The notes: generated by a model from the sequence alone, not told the origin. Counted from the first letter of the stretch, positions 9,442-18,585 are shown. The stretch: 64,000 nucleotides of DNA from Brevibacterium epidermidis NBRC 14811 (GCF_001570805.1 NZ_BCSJ01000017.1:1-64000), one strand, 5' to 3'. Numbers and translations are program-made.

Positions 9442-9499
9442 GGCCACATTTCGTTCCATTCATCAGTTTCGAACCTGATGAATGGAACCAAATGTGGCC
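9442..9499. repeat. palindromic repeat formed by copies B and C
   Basis: Two 24-nt arms (9442-9465 and 9476-9499) are inverted copies with a single C-C mismatch, around a 10-nt loop containing TTCGAA. Each arm is itself a copy of the motif at 9404-9432, so the locus holds three copies in +,+,- orientation. The AT-rich composition contrasts with the flanks. Confidence 0.8.
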
Positions 9500-9578
9500 A
9501 GCGCCGCCGAGGCGTTCCAGGCGGTCCGTACACCAGCGCGGTGCATGCGTCCCACCGGCCCCCACACCGGCGATGAAT

Positions 9579-9620
9579 ACACTTCAGGCGGGCACCCACT
9601 CGGGTGCCCGCCTGAAGTGT
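9579..9620 (-). terminator. rplQ operon terminator
   Basis: 19-bp perfect stem (9579-9597 with 9602-9620) and tetraloop ACTC, 46 bases past the rplQ stop on the minus strand. It ends the rpsM-rpsK-rpoA-rplQ operon. Confidence 0.9.
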
Positions 9621-9666
9621 GTGACTTCCAGCCTCGGAGATCCGAGCCGGACGTCAGTCGAGGAGC

Positions 9667-10218
9667 TTACTTCTCCTCGGCAGCCTCAGAGGACTCTTCG
9701 GCGGTCTCGGCGTCTGCCTCAACAGCGTCTGCCTCGACTGCGGCGTCTTCGGCCGGAGCCTCGTCGACGACCTCGGCCTCAACCGGTGCCTCTTCTGCCG
9801 GGGCGGCAGCAGCGGCGGTAGCCTGCTCGGCTTCCTTCACGGTTGCCTGCTTCGGCGAGTAGGGCTCGAGGACCAGTTCGATGACGGCCATCGGGGCGTT
9901 GTCGCCGGGGCGAGGACCGATCTTGGTGATACGGGTGTATCCGCCAGGACGCTCGGCCATCGTTTCGGCGATCGAGGTGAAGAGCTCGTGCACGATCGAC
10001 TTGTCGGAGATCTGGCCGAGCACGCGACGACGTGCGGCCAGGTCACCCTTCTTGGCGTTCGTGATCATGCGCTCGGCAACCGGACGCAGGCGCTTGGCCT
10101 TCGTCACGGTCGTCTTGATCTGCTTGTGCTCGAACAGCTGGGCTGCCAGGTTGTTGAGCATCATGCGCTCGTGTGTGGGCGATCCGCCGAGGCGGGGACC
10201 CTTGGTTGGGGTTGGCAT
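9667..10218 (-). CDS. rplQ: 50S ribosomal protein L17 (bL17)
   Basis: 183 residues, opening [20 protein letters not shown] and carrying the bL17 core to about residue 125 ([24 protein letters not shown]). The remaining 55-60 residues are an Ala/Glu/Asp/Val-rich acidic tail absent from E. coli L17 and common in actinobacterial homologues. It lies 23 bases after rpoA and is the last gene of the alpha-type operon. The tail is predicted disordered. Confidence 0.98.
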   Translation of the reverse strand: MPTPTKGPRLGGSPTHERMMLNNLAAQLFEHKQIKTTVTKAKRLRPVAERMITNAKKGDLAARRRVLGQISDKSIVHELFTSIAETMAERPGGYTRITKIGPRPGDNAPMAVIELVLEPYSPKQATVKEAEQATAAAAAPAEEAPVEAEVVDEAPAEDAAVEADAVEADAETAEESSEAAEEK

Positions 10219-10241
10219 TGTCAGTTACTCCTAGGTCTTAA

Positions 10242-11240
10242 TCAGTACTGTTCGTCTTCGACGTAGGACTGGTCCTCATCAACGAGACCGGCTTCGAACC
10301 CGGCAGGACTGTCCTTGAGGCTCAGGCCGAGCTCGTTGAGCTTTGCCTTGACCTCGTCGATCGACTTCGAACCAAAGTTGCGGATATCCATCAGGTCGGC
10401 TTCGCTGCGAGCAACGAGCTCACCGACGGTGTGGATGCCTTCGCGCTTGAGGCAGTTGTAGGAGCGCACGGTCAGGTCGAGATCTTCGATCGCCAGCGCC
10501 AGGTCGGCGGCCAGTGCCGCGTCCACAGGCGAGGGTCCGATCTCGATGCCTTCGGCTTCGACGTTGAGCTCTCGAGCCAGGCCGAAGAGTTCGACCAGGG
10601 TCTTACCCGCAGATGCGATGGCATCGCGCGGGGTCATCGAGGGCTTGGTTTCGACGTCGAGGACCAGACGATCGAAGTCAGTGCGCTGTTCGACACGCGT
10701 GGCTTCGACCTTGTAGGTGACCTTAAGAACCGGAGAGTAGATCGAATCGACCGGGATACGGCCGATCTCTGCATCCGCGTTCTTGTTCTGAGCGCTCGAA
10801 ACGTATCCGCGTCCACGTTCGATGGTCAGTTCCATGTCCAGACGACCCTCACCATTCAGCGTGGCGATGTGCAGGTCCGGATTGTGGATCTCGACCCCAG
10901 CAGGAGCAGAGACATCGGCAGCGGTCACGGTGCCAGGTCCCTGCTTGCGCAGGTAGGCGACGACCGGTTCGTCGAATTCGGACGATACGACCAGGGACTT
11001 CAGGTTGAGGATGAACTCAGTGACATCCTCTTTGACTCCCGGCACGGTGCTGAACTCGTGGAGCACTCCGTCGATCCGGATGGACGTGACGGCGGCACCA
11101 GGGATCGAGGACAGCAGGGTCCGGCGAAGCGAGTTGCCGAGGGTGTAGCCGAATCCTGGCTCGAGCGGTTCGATGGCGAACCGTGAGCGGTTATCGGAGA
11201 CGACTTCTTCCGTGAGCGTTGGGCGCTGTGCAATGAGCAC
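10242..11240 (-). CDS. rpoA: DNA-directed RNA polymerase subunit alpha
   Basis: 332 residues. N-terminal assembly domain ([30 protein letters not shown] segment, split here by description) and a C-terminal domain (about 245-310) with [16 protein letters not shown] and [17 protein letters not shown], the UP-element and activator contact region. GTG start at 11240. rpsD, often located just upstream in other phyla, is absent; a 152-base gap with a small hairpin at 11291-11308 separates it from rpsK. Confidence 0.98.
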   Translation of the reverse strand: MLIAQRPTLTEEVVSDNRSRFAIEPLEPGFGYTLGNSLRRTLLSSIPGAAVTSIRIDGVLHEFSTVPGVKEDVTEFILNLKSLVVSSEFDEPVVAYLRKQGPGTVTAADVSAPAGVEIHNPDLHIATLNGEGRLDMELTIERGRGYVSSAQNKNADAEIGRIPVDSIYSPVLKVTYKVEATRVEQRTDFDRLVLDVETKPSMTPRDAIASAGKTLVELFGLARELNVEAEGIEIGPSPVDAALAADLALAIEDLDLTVRSYNCLKREGIHTVGELVARSEADLMDIRNFGSKSIDEVKAKLNELGLSLKDSPAGFEAGLVDEDQSYVEDEQY

Positions 11241-11392
11241 GTGGGCTTCCTTTCAGCGAACATCCGCTATATGACGTTCGCACTGCACGTCATGGCTTCA
11301 AAGCCATGAAGAACGGTTCGGGTTATCTGGGAATCCGTTCTGCGACCGATAGCGGGTTTGCACCCGTCATCCGTTGCAGTTCCACGGAAGGA

Positions 11393-11797
11393 TCAGCCGC
11401 GGCGGCGCTTGGGGGGACGGCAGCCGTTGAACGGAACGGGGGTGACATCCTGGATGGTTCCCAGTTCCAGGCCGGCGGCCTGCAGCGAACGGATAGCCGT
11501 CTCGCGGCCCGAGCCCGGTCCCTTGACGAACACGTCGACCTTCTTCAGGCCGTGTTCCTGTGCCCGGCGAGCAGCCGATTCAGCAGCCATCTGAGCGGCG
11601 TACGGGGTCGACTTGCGCGAACCCTTGAAGCCGATCTCACCTGAGGAGGCCCAGGAGATGACAGCACCGGTCGGATCAGTGATCGACACGATGGTGTTGT
11701 TGAAGGTTGATTTGATGTGAGCCTGGCCGGCAACGATATTCTTCTTCAGCTTGCGGCGAGGCTTGCGCACTGTAGCGGCGCGTGACTTGGGAGGCAT
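11393..11797 (-). CDS. rpsK: 30S ribosomal protein S11 (uS11)
   Basis: 134 residues, basic N-terminus ([11 protein letters not shown]), core [15 protein letters not shown] and [21 protein letters not shown], and C-terminal [18 protein letters not shown], all standard. It lies 52 bases downstream of rpsM in the same operon. uS11 sits on the 30S platform near the mRNA exit. Confidence 0.98.
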   Translation of the reverse strand: MPPKSRAATVRKPRRKLKKNIVAGQAHIKSTFNNTIVSITDPTGAVISWASSGEIGFKGSRKSTPYAAQMAAESAARRAQEHGLKKVDVFVKGPGSGRETAIRSLQAAGLELGTIQDVTPVPFNGCRPPKRRRG

Positions 11798-11849
11798 ATT
11801 GTCCTACTCCTGATCGAGGTGGTTGGCCTCAGCCAACCGGGTGAGCGAG

Positions 11850-12218
11850 TTACTTCTTCTTACCGGCCACGGTGCGCTTGGGTCCCTTGCGGGTACGCGC
11901 ATTCGTCTTGGTCCGCTGACCGCGAACCGGCAGACCGCGGCGGTGACGCAGGCCTTCATAGCTTCCGATTTCGACCTTGCGGCGGATATCGGCGGCCACC
12001 TCACGACGGAGGTCACCCTCAACCTGGAATGTGCCCTCGATGTAGTCACGCAGCTGGACGAGCTCTGCGTCGCTCAAGTCCTTCACACGGGTATCAGGGC
12101 TGATTCCCGTTTCGGTCAGGGTCTGGCGCGCACGGGTGCGGCCCACACCATAGATGTAAGTCAAGGCGACTTCCACGCGCTTTTCACGCGGGATGTCGAC
12201 TCCGGCAAGTCGTGCCAT
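11850..12218 (-). CDS. rpsM: 30S ribosomal protein S13 (uS13)
   Basis: 122 residues. [24 protein letters not shown] start, helix-two-turn-helix [36 protein letters not shown] and basic tail TVAGKKK are diagnostic. First gene of the rpsM-rpsK-rpoA-rplQ operon, after a terminator and a structured 170-base leader. uS13 contacts the P-site tRNA and the 50S subunit (bridges B1a/b). Confidence 0.98.
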   Translation of the reverse strand: MARLAGVDIPREKRVEVALTYIYGVGRTRARQTLTETGISPDTRVKDLSDAELVQLRDYIEGTFQVEGDLRREVAADIRRKVEIGSYEGLRHRRGLPVRGQRTKTNARTRKGPKRTVAGKKK

Positions 12219-12265
12219 GGGTACTGTCTCCTGTTGTTGTCTCGGAGGTGCTGATGCAAACCTGT

Positions 12266-12301
12266 CCTTGGTCTCCCAAGGTCTCCGGCCCCCGACCGGA
12301 G
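12266..12301 (-). promoter_or_regulatory. two tandem hairpins in the rpsM leader
   Basis: CCTTGG-TCTC-CCAAGG (12266-12281) is followed after one base by CTCCGG-7 nt-CCGGAG (12283-12301). On the minus strand they lie 48-83 bases upstream of rpsM. They may be an r-protein binding site or a stabilising structure; no known leader family is recognised. Confidence 0.4.
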
Positions 12302-12388
12302 GTATCGTCCTGCGTCTGTTCCACTGAAGTTCTCACTTCTCATGGCGCCGAACGCAGATGGCGAGGTTTGCGCGGGTGTGGTGCTGCT

Positions 12389-12411
12389 GAGGCTCCTGTC
12401 AGAGGAGCCTC
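12389..12411 (-). terminator. infA-rpmJ terminator
   Basis: 9-bp perfect stem GAGGCTCCT/AGGAGCCTC, loop GTCAG, 22 bases past the rpmJ stop. It separates infA-rpmJ from rpsM onward. Confidence 0.7.
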
Positions 12412-12432
12412 GATCTGCTCAGAACGAGCTGC

Positions 12433-12546
12433 TCAGCCCTGGCGCTGCTTGTGGCGCGGGTTGGAGCAGATGACGATGACCCGGCCGTGACGGCGGGTAA
12501 TCTGGCAGTTCTCGCAGATCTTCTTGACGCTGGGCTTAACCTTCAT
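12433..12546 (-). CDS. rpmJ: 50S ribosomal protein L36 (bL36)
   Basis: 37 residues, translated from the sequence: [15 protein letters not shown] then a basic stretch ending NPRHKQRQG. Zinc-ribbon ligands Cys11, Cys14, Cys27 and His32 are all present (C+ form). The start follows an A/G-rich GAAGGAAAAACG site. It lies 58 bases after infA and before a hairpin terminator. Confidence 0.96.
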   Translation of the reverse strand: MKVKPSVKKICENCQITRRHGRVIVICSNPRHKQRQG

Positions 12547-12604
12547 CGTTTTTCCTTCTTTCGGTCCCTGCCCGTCAGGACAGGACGCGAATGATCGAAG
12601 ATCC

Positions 12605-12826
12605 TTACTTGTAGCGGTAAACGATTCGTCCGCGCGAGAGATCGTATGGAGACAGCTCCACGATGACCCGGTCCTCGGGAAGGATGCGGATGTAGTGCTG
12701 ACGCATCTTTCCGGAGATATGTGCGAGCACCTTGTGCCCGTTGCTCAGCTCAACCCGGAACGATGCGTTCGGCAGAGCCTCGACAACGGTGCCTTCGATC
12801 TCAATGACCCCTTCTTTTTTGGCCAT
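12605..12826 (-). CDS. infA: translation initiation factor IF-1
   Basis: 73 residues, the standard length. [20 protein letters not shown] start, [20 protein letters not shown] and [20 protein letters not shown] match the OB-fold IF-1. It binds the 30S A site during initiation. First gene of infA-rpmJ. It normally follows map in actinobacteria; here three unrelated genes intervene. Confidence 0.98.
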   Translation of the reverse strand: MAKKEGVIEIEGTVVEALPNASFRVELSNGHKVLAHISGKMRQHYIRILPEDRVIVELSPYDLSRGRIVYRYK

Positions 12827-13204
12827 ATCGTTCGCTAACCTCGTATTCCCGCGAAACCTTCGCGTTCGACGTAATCGTGTATCACCGACTCAATGTCGGT
12901 GACCCCTCGGCCTGCAGTCCTCGTCACCACATGAAAAGAAGTGGATGGCAGAAGCCGCCCACATCTGAAAAAGGGTGAGTTGAATGAGAACAGACCAATC
13001 ATCAACCCTACACTATGAAGAAAGAATCTTCCACACGGTGTTCGCTTCTGCGCGTGAAGTCCCTTACAATCCCTTCTTCGCCGAGGCGGCCCACCCCTCC
13101 CGTGACCTCCGATGACCTCCGACGACGGATGGACCCCACCTTCGCCGCCCCGACTGCTAGCGTGAGAACCGCACCCGACGCAGTCCCCGAAGAGGAGTAC
13201 GAAG
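12827..13204. other. divergent intergenic region infA / C-S lyase
   Basis: 378 bases without a gene. It must hold the infA promoter (minus) and the lyase promoter (plus). Stretches near 12965-13045 are unusually A/T-rich for this genome. A tandem 10-bp repeat lies at 13103-13122. TAGCGT at 13158-13163 could be a plus-strand -10; no good -35 was found for either gene. Confidence 0.6.
13103..13122 (+). repeat. tandem 10-bp repeat upstream of C-S lyase
   Basis: TGACCTCCGA occurs twice head to tail (13103-13112, 13113-13122), one helical turn apart. It lies about 35 bases upstream of the candidate -10, a plausible regulator site. Confidence 0.4.
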
Positions 13205-14350
13205 ATGTCCGATTTCGATGCCATCACCGAGGAATCCCTGGTCAGGAAGGGCGGCCGCAAGTGGTCCTCCTTCCCCGGCTCCATCGGCGCCTTCATCGCC
13301 GAGATGGACTTCGGGGTCGCTCCCGCCGTCCGCCAGTCGCTGCAGACCATCGATGACCGAGACCTCTACGGCTACGCTCCCGCCGATCTGGTCGCCGACC
13401 TCAAGACAGCCACCTCGAACTTCTGCTCCGAGCAGTTCGGCTGGCGGATTCCCGTCGGGCACATCGAACCTGCCAGTGATGTGCTCGCGGCGTTCCTCGG
13501 CGTGCTCACCCATCTCACCCCGTATAACACTCCGATCGTGCTGCCGACGCCGGCTTATATGCCGTTCTTCGACGTCGCGCGCGTGACCGGACGCGAACTC
13601 ATCGAAGTCCCGATGCTGCGGTCGGAGACCGGCTGGTCCCTCGACCTCGACGCCATTGCATCTGCTCTGACGCCCGGAGCCACGTTCGTCCTGTGCAATC
13701 CGCACAATCCGATCGGCAAGGTCTACACCGAGGCCGAGCTGCTGGCCCTCGCCGATGTCGTCGAGGCGGCCGGCGCCCGGGTGTTCTCCGATGAGATCCA
13801 CGCTCCCGTCGTCTATGCCCCCGCTCGGCACATCCCCTATGCCACGCTCACCGAGGCGACCGCCTCCCACACCGCGACAGCGACGGCTGCGTCGAAGGCC
13901 TTCAACATCCCCGGCCTCAAATGCGCACAGCTCATCCTCACGTCCCCCGACGATCGTGAAGTCTGGGCGAAGAAGGGACAGTTCGTCTCCGGGGCGGCGT
14001 CGAACCCGGGAATCCTCGCGACCACTTCGGCATATACCCGTGCAGGCGACTGGCTGAGCGAGGTCAACGGATATCTCAAGGGCAACCGCGACCACTTCAC
14101 CGATCTCGTCGGCTCGCTTCTGCCCAATGCCGCCTATATCGAACCGGAAGGCACCTACTTGGCGTGGTTGGATCTGCGCGGCTACGGGTTGGAGTCGGGA
14201 CTGTCCGATCACATCAGGTCCCGCGCCGAGGTGGCCGTGACCGAGGGTCGACTGTGCGGTGAGGTCGGGGCCGGTCATATCCGGTTCAACTTCGGCCTCC
14301 CCCGTCCGCTGCTCACCGAGGCGGTCGAGAGGATCGCCCGGATCCTCTGA
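13205..14350 (+). CDS. MalY/PatB-family PLP-dependent C-S beta-lyase
   Basis: 381-residue fold-type I aminotransferase-like protein. Seen: PTPAYMPFFDV active-site region, CNPHNPIGKVYT (about 164-174), DEIHAPVVY (196-204) and the PLP lysine in ASKAFNIPGLKCA (Lys231). The HNPIGK and SDEIHAP forms are typical of MalY/PatB/AecD cystathionine beta-lyases rather than true aminotransferases. Expected role: cleavage of cystathionine or cysteine S-conjugates to thiol, pyruvate and ammonia. Brevibacteria are known for volatile thiol production, which fits, but substrate is inferred. GAGGAG precedes the ATG. It converges on the PaaX-type gene 33 bases away. Confidence 0.85.
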   Translation: MSDFDAITEESLVRKGGRKWSSFPGSIGAFIAEMDFGVAPAVRQSLQTIDDRDLYGYAPADLVADLKTATSNFCSEQFGWRIPVGHIEPASDVLAAFLGVLTHLTPYNTPIVLPTPAYMPFFDVARVTGRELIEVPMLRSETGWSLDLDAIASALTPGATFVLCNPHNPIGKVYTEAELLALADVVEAAGARVFSDEIHAPVVYAPARHIPYATLTEATASHTATATAASKAFNIPGLKCAQLILTSPDDREVWAKKGQFVSGAASNPGILATTSAYTRAGDWLSEVNGYLKGNRDHFTDLVGSLLPNAAYIEPEGTYLAWLDLRGYGLESGLSDHIRSRAEVAVTEGRLCGEVGAGHIRFNFGLPRPLLTEAVERIARIL

Positions 14351-14383
14351 CCTTCCGTCCGGGCCTCACCTGAGTTCGGCGGC

Positions 14384-15268
14384 TCAGTGCTCCGGCAGCC
14401 ACTCGATCAGATCGAAGGACGAGCTGGCTGCCGCGCACTCGCGGATCTGCTGGTCATAGCGCAGGTAGTATTCGAGGTTGCACTTCTGCATGAGAGCACG
14501 GAACCGCAGAGCCGGCTGATTGCCGTCGACGAGGATCTCGGGCAGCAGCGGGTGGGTCATCACTGCACGGGCGACGTCAAAATAGAGGTCGAAGAAGGCT
14601 CCCAGGCTCAGCTCTGGACACCCGGTACCCGGTGCTGAACCACCAGAGCTCAGTGCGCTCATGCGCTGCTCCAGTGGAGGCAGCTGGTCAAGAGCGGCGT
14701 CGAGTTCGAAGGCCCGAGTCGTCATCCTGCGGGCCGCCGCGATGGAGTCGGGTGACAGCTCGCCCGCCTCGGACCAGCTGGGACCGGGCATCTCGGGCAG
14801 CCGCGCCATGAGCTGAGAGCTTCGGTCAGCGAAGCCGATGAGGATCCCCGGTCGCAGCTGCCTGTACCCCAGACTCCGGGCGATGTACTGCAGGCGATCC
14901 CGCAGACCACGCTCGGCTTCCGGAACTGAATACACAATGGTGTGGAACCGACCCTCATAGTCCGGAAAGACATGATCGCCTGCGATGTCGCCGAAATCCG
15001 AGAGGACATGTTCGCTCAAGCGGTAGACGGAGACTCGTCCGAACCGTTCGCTGCTGATGATACCTCTTTGGACCATCCGCACGAGTTGATTGTGCACGCT
15101 CGAGGTCGAATACCCGTGTTCACCCAGCACATTGACAATGACAGGACCAGGCAGTCCGCTTGCCTGCAGACACCCGAAAGCAGAGATCACGTCGAAGGCG
15201 ATCCGTGTCATCCGATACCGATCACCCACATCTGTCCGACGTTTCGGGACATCGTGGACACTCGTCAT
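14384..15268 (-). CDS. PaaX-family transcriptional regulator
   Basis: 294 residues. N-terminal winged helix (about 22-80: VISAFGCLQASGLPG, GYSTSSVHNQLVRMVQRGII), then the PaaX central region FHTIVYSVPEAERGLRDRL and YRQLRPGILIG, and a long C-terminal domain. PaaX proteins are GntR-like repressors usually relieved by aryl-CoA esters such as phenylacetyl-CoA. No paa catabolic gene is nearby; the divergent 79-residue membrane protein is the obvious local target, and the PaaK-like ligase 10 kb away could supply an acyl-CoA effector, which is speculation. Confidence 0.8.
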   Translation of the reverse strand: MTSVHDVPKRRTDVGDRYRMTRIAFDVISAFGCLQASGLPGPVIVNVLGEHGYSTSSVHNQLVRMVQRGIISSERFGRVSVYRLSEHVLSDFGDIAGDHVFPDYEGRFHTIVYSVPEAERGLRDRLQYIARSLGYRQLRPGILIGFADRSSQLMARLPEMPGPSWSEAGELSPDSIAAARRMTTRAFELDAALDQLPPLEQRMSALSSGGSAPGTGCPELSLGAFFDLYFDVARAVMTHPLLPEILVDGNQPALRFRALMQKCNLEYYLRYDQQIRECAAASSSFDLIEWLPEH

Positions 15269-15346
15269 GGCCAGATCCTACCGTGAAAACACAAGGATCG
15301 GTGCCGACAGGACCGAGATCGCAGCGAAGCGACGAGGAGCCACGAC

Positions 15347-15586
15347 ATGGATGACGAGAAGTACACAATCGATCAACGCGCATACCAGATGTCCCGCACA
15401 TCCGGACTGCTGGCGGGAGCCATCACGGCTTTCATCGCCTTCTGCGCATTCCAGATCTTCGGATTCACCATTGCCGAGACCGCGACGTGGATGTTCGCCC
15501 TCGCGCTGATGGCAGCATCGGGAACGTTCGCCGCAGTTTACTTCGTCGGCAGATCTTCCCTGAGACGACAGATGCCTGTCACCTGA
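15347..15586 (+). CDS. two-TM small membrane protein
   Basis: 79 residues. A polar N-terminus (MDDEKYTIDQRAYQMSR) precedes two hydrophobic helices (about 20-39 and 43-67) with a short loop, then a basic tail (GRSSLRRQMPVT), giving a predicted hairpin with both ends inside. A GAGGAG site lies about nine bases before the ATG. It is divergent from the PaaX-type regulator, suggesting co-regulation. I do not recognise a family. Confidence 0.65.
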   Translation: MDDEKYTIDQRAYQMSRTSGLLAGAITAFIAFCAFQIFGFTIAETATWMFALALMAASGTFAAVYFVGRSSLRRQMPVT

Positions 15587-15621
15587 GTTCTCCCCTCGGG
15601 CGCGTCCCCGGAGTTCTCCCC

Positions 15622-16458
15622 TCAGACGCCCTTCGGAGGCACGGGAGTGATTCCGAACGGCGCCAGCCCGGCCGCTCCCCCATCGTCGGCGGTGAGTACC
15701 CAGACTCCCCCATCATGGCGAGCCACACTGTGCTCCCAGTGGCTTGCTCGTGAACCATCCGCCGTGACGACGGTCCAGTCGTCGGCGAGCGTACGCGTGT
15801 CCGCACCGCCGGTGGTGAGCATCGGTTCGATCGCCAGGCACATTCCGGGCTTGATCTTCGGGCCGTTCGAGCGTGCACGGTAGTTGAGCACCTCGGGAGC
15901 CATGTGCATCGAGGTGCCGATGCCGTGGCCAGTGAACTCTTCGACGAGTCCCAGATGTGGGAAGGATTCGGAGACGAAATCATCGATCGCGTCGCCGATG
16001 TCGCTGACCTTCGTGCCGGTCGCAAATGCTGCGATGCCTGCCCACATGGCCGCCTCGGTGGCGGATGACAGCTCACGATCGGCGGCGGTGCCCGCTTCGT
16101 CGCCTCCGACGATCATCGTCAGCGCTGAATCCCCGTGGAAGCCTTCGACGATGGCGCCGCCGTCGATCGAGACGATATCTCCGGCTTGCAGGACACGAGA
16201 TCCCGGGATGCCGTGGACGATCTCCTCGTTCACGGAGATGCACACGACAGCAGGGAATCCCTGATAGCCCTTGAAATTCGAGCGGGCGCCAGCGGAGTCG
16301 ATGACGGCTTCGGCGGCGGCGTCCACCTCGGCGGTGGTGGCCCCGGGAACGGCCGCGGACCGGGCCGCTGACAGCACTTGGCGTGTCAGCTGCCCGGCCC
16401 GATGCATGAGCTCAAGCTCTACGGGAGACTTCAGCTCGATACGTGGTCCGAAGATCAT
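15622..16458 (-). CDS. map: methionine aminopeptidase, type I
   Basis: 278 residues. Metal ligands fall in the expected segments: SIDGGAIVEGFHGDSA (two Asp), GHGIGTSMH (His), CLAIEPML (Glu) and the C-terminal ASHWEHSVA (Glu). Removes initiator Met from nascent proteins. Start ATG overlaps the adk stop as ATGA, so it is coupled in secY-adk-map. infA, the usual next gene, is displaced about 2.8 kb by an accessory insertion. Confidence 0.96.
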   Translation of the reverse strand: MIFGPRIELKSPVELELMHRAGQLTRQVLSAARSAAVPGATTAEVDAAAEAVIDSAGARSNFKGYQGFPAVVCISVNEEIVHGIPGSRVLQAGDIVSIDGGAIVEGFHGDSALTMIVGGDEAGTAADRELSSATEAAMWAGIAAFATGTKVSDIGDAIDDFVSESFPHLGLVEEFTGHGIGTSMHMAPEVLNYRARSNGPKIKPGMCLAIEPMLTTGGADTRTLADDWTVVTADGSRASHWEHSVARHDGGVWVLTADDGGAAGLAPFGITPVPPKGV

Positions 16459-17021
16459 CGAATGGTCGACAGAATGCGTTCGGTGATGTCCTCGACCTCG
16501 CCCAGTCCGTCGACCTGGCGCAGCAGACCGCGGCTGCGGTAGATGTCGGTCAGCGGCTGAGTCTGCTCTTCGTAGACATCGAGTCGGTGGCGGATGACGT
16601 CTTCGCTGTCATCGCTGCGGCCCTCGGTCTGAGCACGGGCGAGCAGACGGGCGACGACCTCGTCGGTGTCGGCCGTGAGTTCGACGACGTGTTCGATGGC
16701 CTTGTCCTCGGCCGCGAGGATACGGTCGAGCTCATCGACCTGTGCGCTGGTGCGGGGGTATCCGTCGAGAAGGAAGCCCTCGGCAGCATCATCCTGTGCC
16801 AGACGATCGGCGACCATGGAGTTCGTGACCTCGTCGGGCACGTACTCTCCGGCGTCCATGTAGCGCTTGGCCAGCTTGCCCAGCTCGGTCTCGCCCTTCA
16901 CGTTCGCCCGGAAGATGTCTCCGGTCGAGATGGCCGGGACGCCGAGCGCCTCGGACAGACGTGCGGCCTGGGTGCCCTTGCCGGCGCCGGGAGGGCCGAT
17001 CAGGATGATGCGTGAACTCAT
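16455..17021 (-). CDS. adk: adenylate kinase (short form)
   Basis: 188 residues from ATG 17021, preceded on the minus strand by GGAAGG at seven bases; a longer in-frame start at 17036 lacks such a site. P-loop GPPGAGKGTQ at 9-18, the AMP-binding DGYPRTSAQVDELD and RLARAQTEGRSDDSEDVIRHRL regions are present. It lacks the zinc or long lid insertion, like other actinobacterial enzymes. It sits between secY and map. Confidence 0.97.
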   Translation of the reverse strand: MSSRIILIGPPGAGKGTQAARLSEALGVPAISTGDIFRANVKGETELGKLAKRYMDAGEYVPDEVTNSMVADRLAQDDAAEGFLLDGYPRTSAQVDELDRILAAEDKAIEHVVELTADTDEVVARLLARAQTEGRSDDSEDVIRHRLDVYEEQTQPLTDIYRSRGLLRQVDGLGEVEDITERILSTIR

Positions 17022-17070
17022 AAGGTGTCCTTCCAATGGGATGTCCGCTGTACGTCAGCGTCCGGTCGAA

Positions 17071-18372
17071 TCAGCGCAGCAGGCCCTCGTAGTGGCGCTG
17101 CTGCATCTGCGCGTCGATCTGCTTGACAGTTTCGAGGCCGACGCCGACGACGATCAGCAGGGAGGTGCCGCCGAACGGGAAGTTCTGGTTGGCGTTGATG
17201 AGCACCAGTGCGATCAGCGGGATGAGGGCGACGAAGGCAAGGTAGAGCGAGCCGGGGAAGTTGATGCGGCTGAGCACGTAGCTCAGGTATTCCGCGGTCG
17301 GGCGGCCGGCACGGATACCGGGGATGAAGCCGCCGTACTTCTTCATGTTGTCCGCGACTTCTTCCGGGTTGAAGGTGATGGCCACGTAGAAGTAGGCGAA
17401 GAAGATCGTCAGCAGTGCGTACACGGTGATGTAGATCGGGTGATCGCCGCGAGTGAAGTAGGTGTTGATCCATTCGACCCACTTCGACTCGGGATCGAAG
17501 AACTGCGAGATCAGGCTCGGCAGGTAGAGCACGGAGGAGGCGAAGATGACGGGGATGACGCCGGCCATATTCACCTTGATCGGAATGTAGGTCGAGGTTC
17601 CGCCGAACATCCGACGGCCCACCATGCGCTTGGCGTACTGGACGGGGACACGGCGCTGCGACTGCTCGACGAAGACGACGAGGGCGACGAGGACGAGGCC
17701 GACGGCCATGACGATGAGGAAGATGTCGACGCCCTGCTCGCGGAGGATCGCGCCCAGCGAGGACGGGAAGGCGGAGGCGACCGAGGTGAAGATGAGCAGC
17801 GACATTCCGTTGCCCACTCCGTGCTCGGTGATCTGCTCGCCCAGCCACATGATCAGGCCGGTGCCTGCGGTCAGGGTGAGAACGAGGACTGCGATGCCCC
17901 ACCAGGTGTCGTTGGCGATGAGGTCCTGACAGTTCTCGACGTCGCCGAAGAGTGCGCCCGAGCGGACGGTCGCCACGAGGGTCGTCGAGTTGAGGACCGC
18001 AAGGCCGATAGTGAGGTAGCGGGTGTACTGAGTCAGCTTCGCCTGACCTGAGGCGCCTTCCTTGTGGAGGGCTTCGAAGCGGGGAATGACCACACGCAGG
18101 AGCTGGACGATGATGCTCGCGGTGATATAGGGCATGATGCCCAGGGCGAAGATCGACAGCTGCAGCAGCGCGCCGCCGCTGAAGAGGTTGATCATGGCGA
18201 ATCCGCCCTCATTGAGCTGAGGCGAGGCCACGCATTCCTGAACCTTGGTGTAATCGATGCCAGGCGAAGGAATGAACGAGCCGAGTCGGAAGATGACAAG
18301 AATGCCCATGGTGAAGAGGAGTTTGTTCCTCAAGTCGGGCGTTCTGAAGGCCCTCCGGATTGCGCCGATCAA
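17071..18372 (-). CDS. secY: preprotein translocase subunit SecY
   Basis: 433 residues with ten predicted transmembrane helices, including the plug-region N-terminus (FRLGSFIPSPGID), GLIMWLGEQITEHGVGNGMSLLIF and the C-terminal GVGLETVKQIDAQMQQRHYEGLLR. Forms the SecYEG channel. Translation starts at TTG 18372, preceded by GAGGAGG at four bases; no nearby ATG fits. A strong hairpin upstream (18586-18613) separates it from rplO, so it probably has its own promoter in the 210-base gap. Confidence 0.97.
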   Translation of the reverse strand: MIGAIRRAFRTPDLRNKLLFTMGILVIFRLGSFIPSPGIDYTKVQECVASPQLNEGGFAMINLFSGGALLQLSIFALGIMPYITASIIVQLLRVVIPRFEALHKEGASGQAKLTQYTRYLTIGLAVLNSTTLVATVRSGALFGDVENCQDLIANDTWWGIAVLVLTLTAGTGLIMWLGEQITEHGVGNGMSLLIFTSVASAFPSSLGAILREQGVDIFLIVMAVGLVLVALVVFVEQSQRRVPVQYAKRMVGRRMFGGTSTYIPIKVNMAGVIPVIFASSVLYLPSLISQFFDPESKWVEWINTYFTRGDHPIYITVYALLTIFFAYFYVAITFNPEEVADNMKKYGGFIPGIRAGRPTAEYLSYVLSRINFPGSLYLAFVALIPLIALVLINANQNFPFGGTSLLIVVGVGLETVKQIDAQMQQRHYEGLLR

Positions 18373-18585
18373 GCGTCCTCCTCGTTGGGGGATGAAAAGT
18401 CAGAGTCGTGGTCGCGACCTGGCGATTGAGACAAATACCTGCAAAAGACTACCAGGGTATGCCCTCCAGGCTGAAACCGGAGGAGCTCTGTGCGGACTCC
18501 TCTCAGGCTGTGTTCCAGAAGGCAACGGCGCGGTCTCAGTCGCTGTCCGCCCCTCCCCCGGGGTATGCCTCCTGGGGATGCAGAA

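Larger units (their letters stand above)
9311..9666. other. convergent intergenic region putP/rplQ with repeats
   Basis: 356 bases without a gene. Contents in order: putP terminator; three copies of an approximately 28-nt motif, two of them forming a large palindrome; an unremarkable GC-rich stretch; the rplQ terminator. truA, which follows rplQ in many bacteria, is absent here. Confidence 0.8.

Noticed and set aside
15585..15623. Direct repeat GAGTTCTCCCCTC twice near the map stop
   Set aside because: Short, only two copies, at a convergent gene boundary; likely chance or local duplication.
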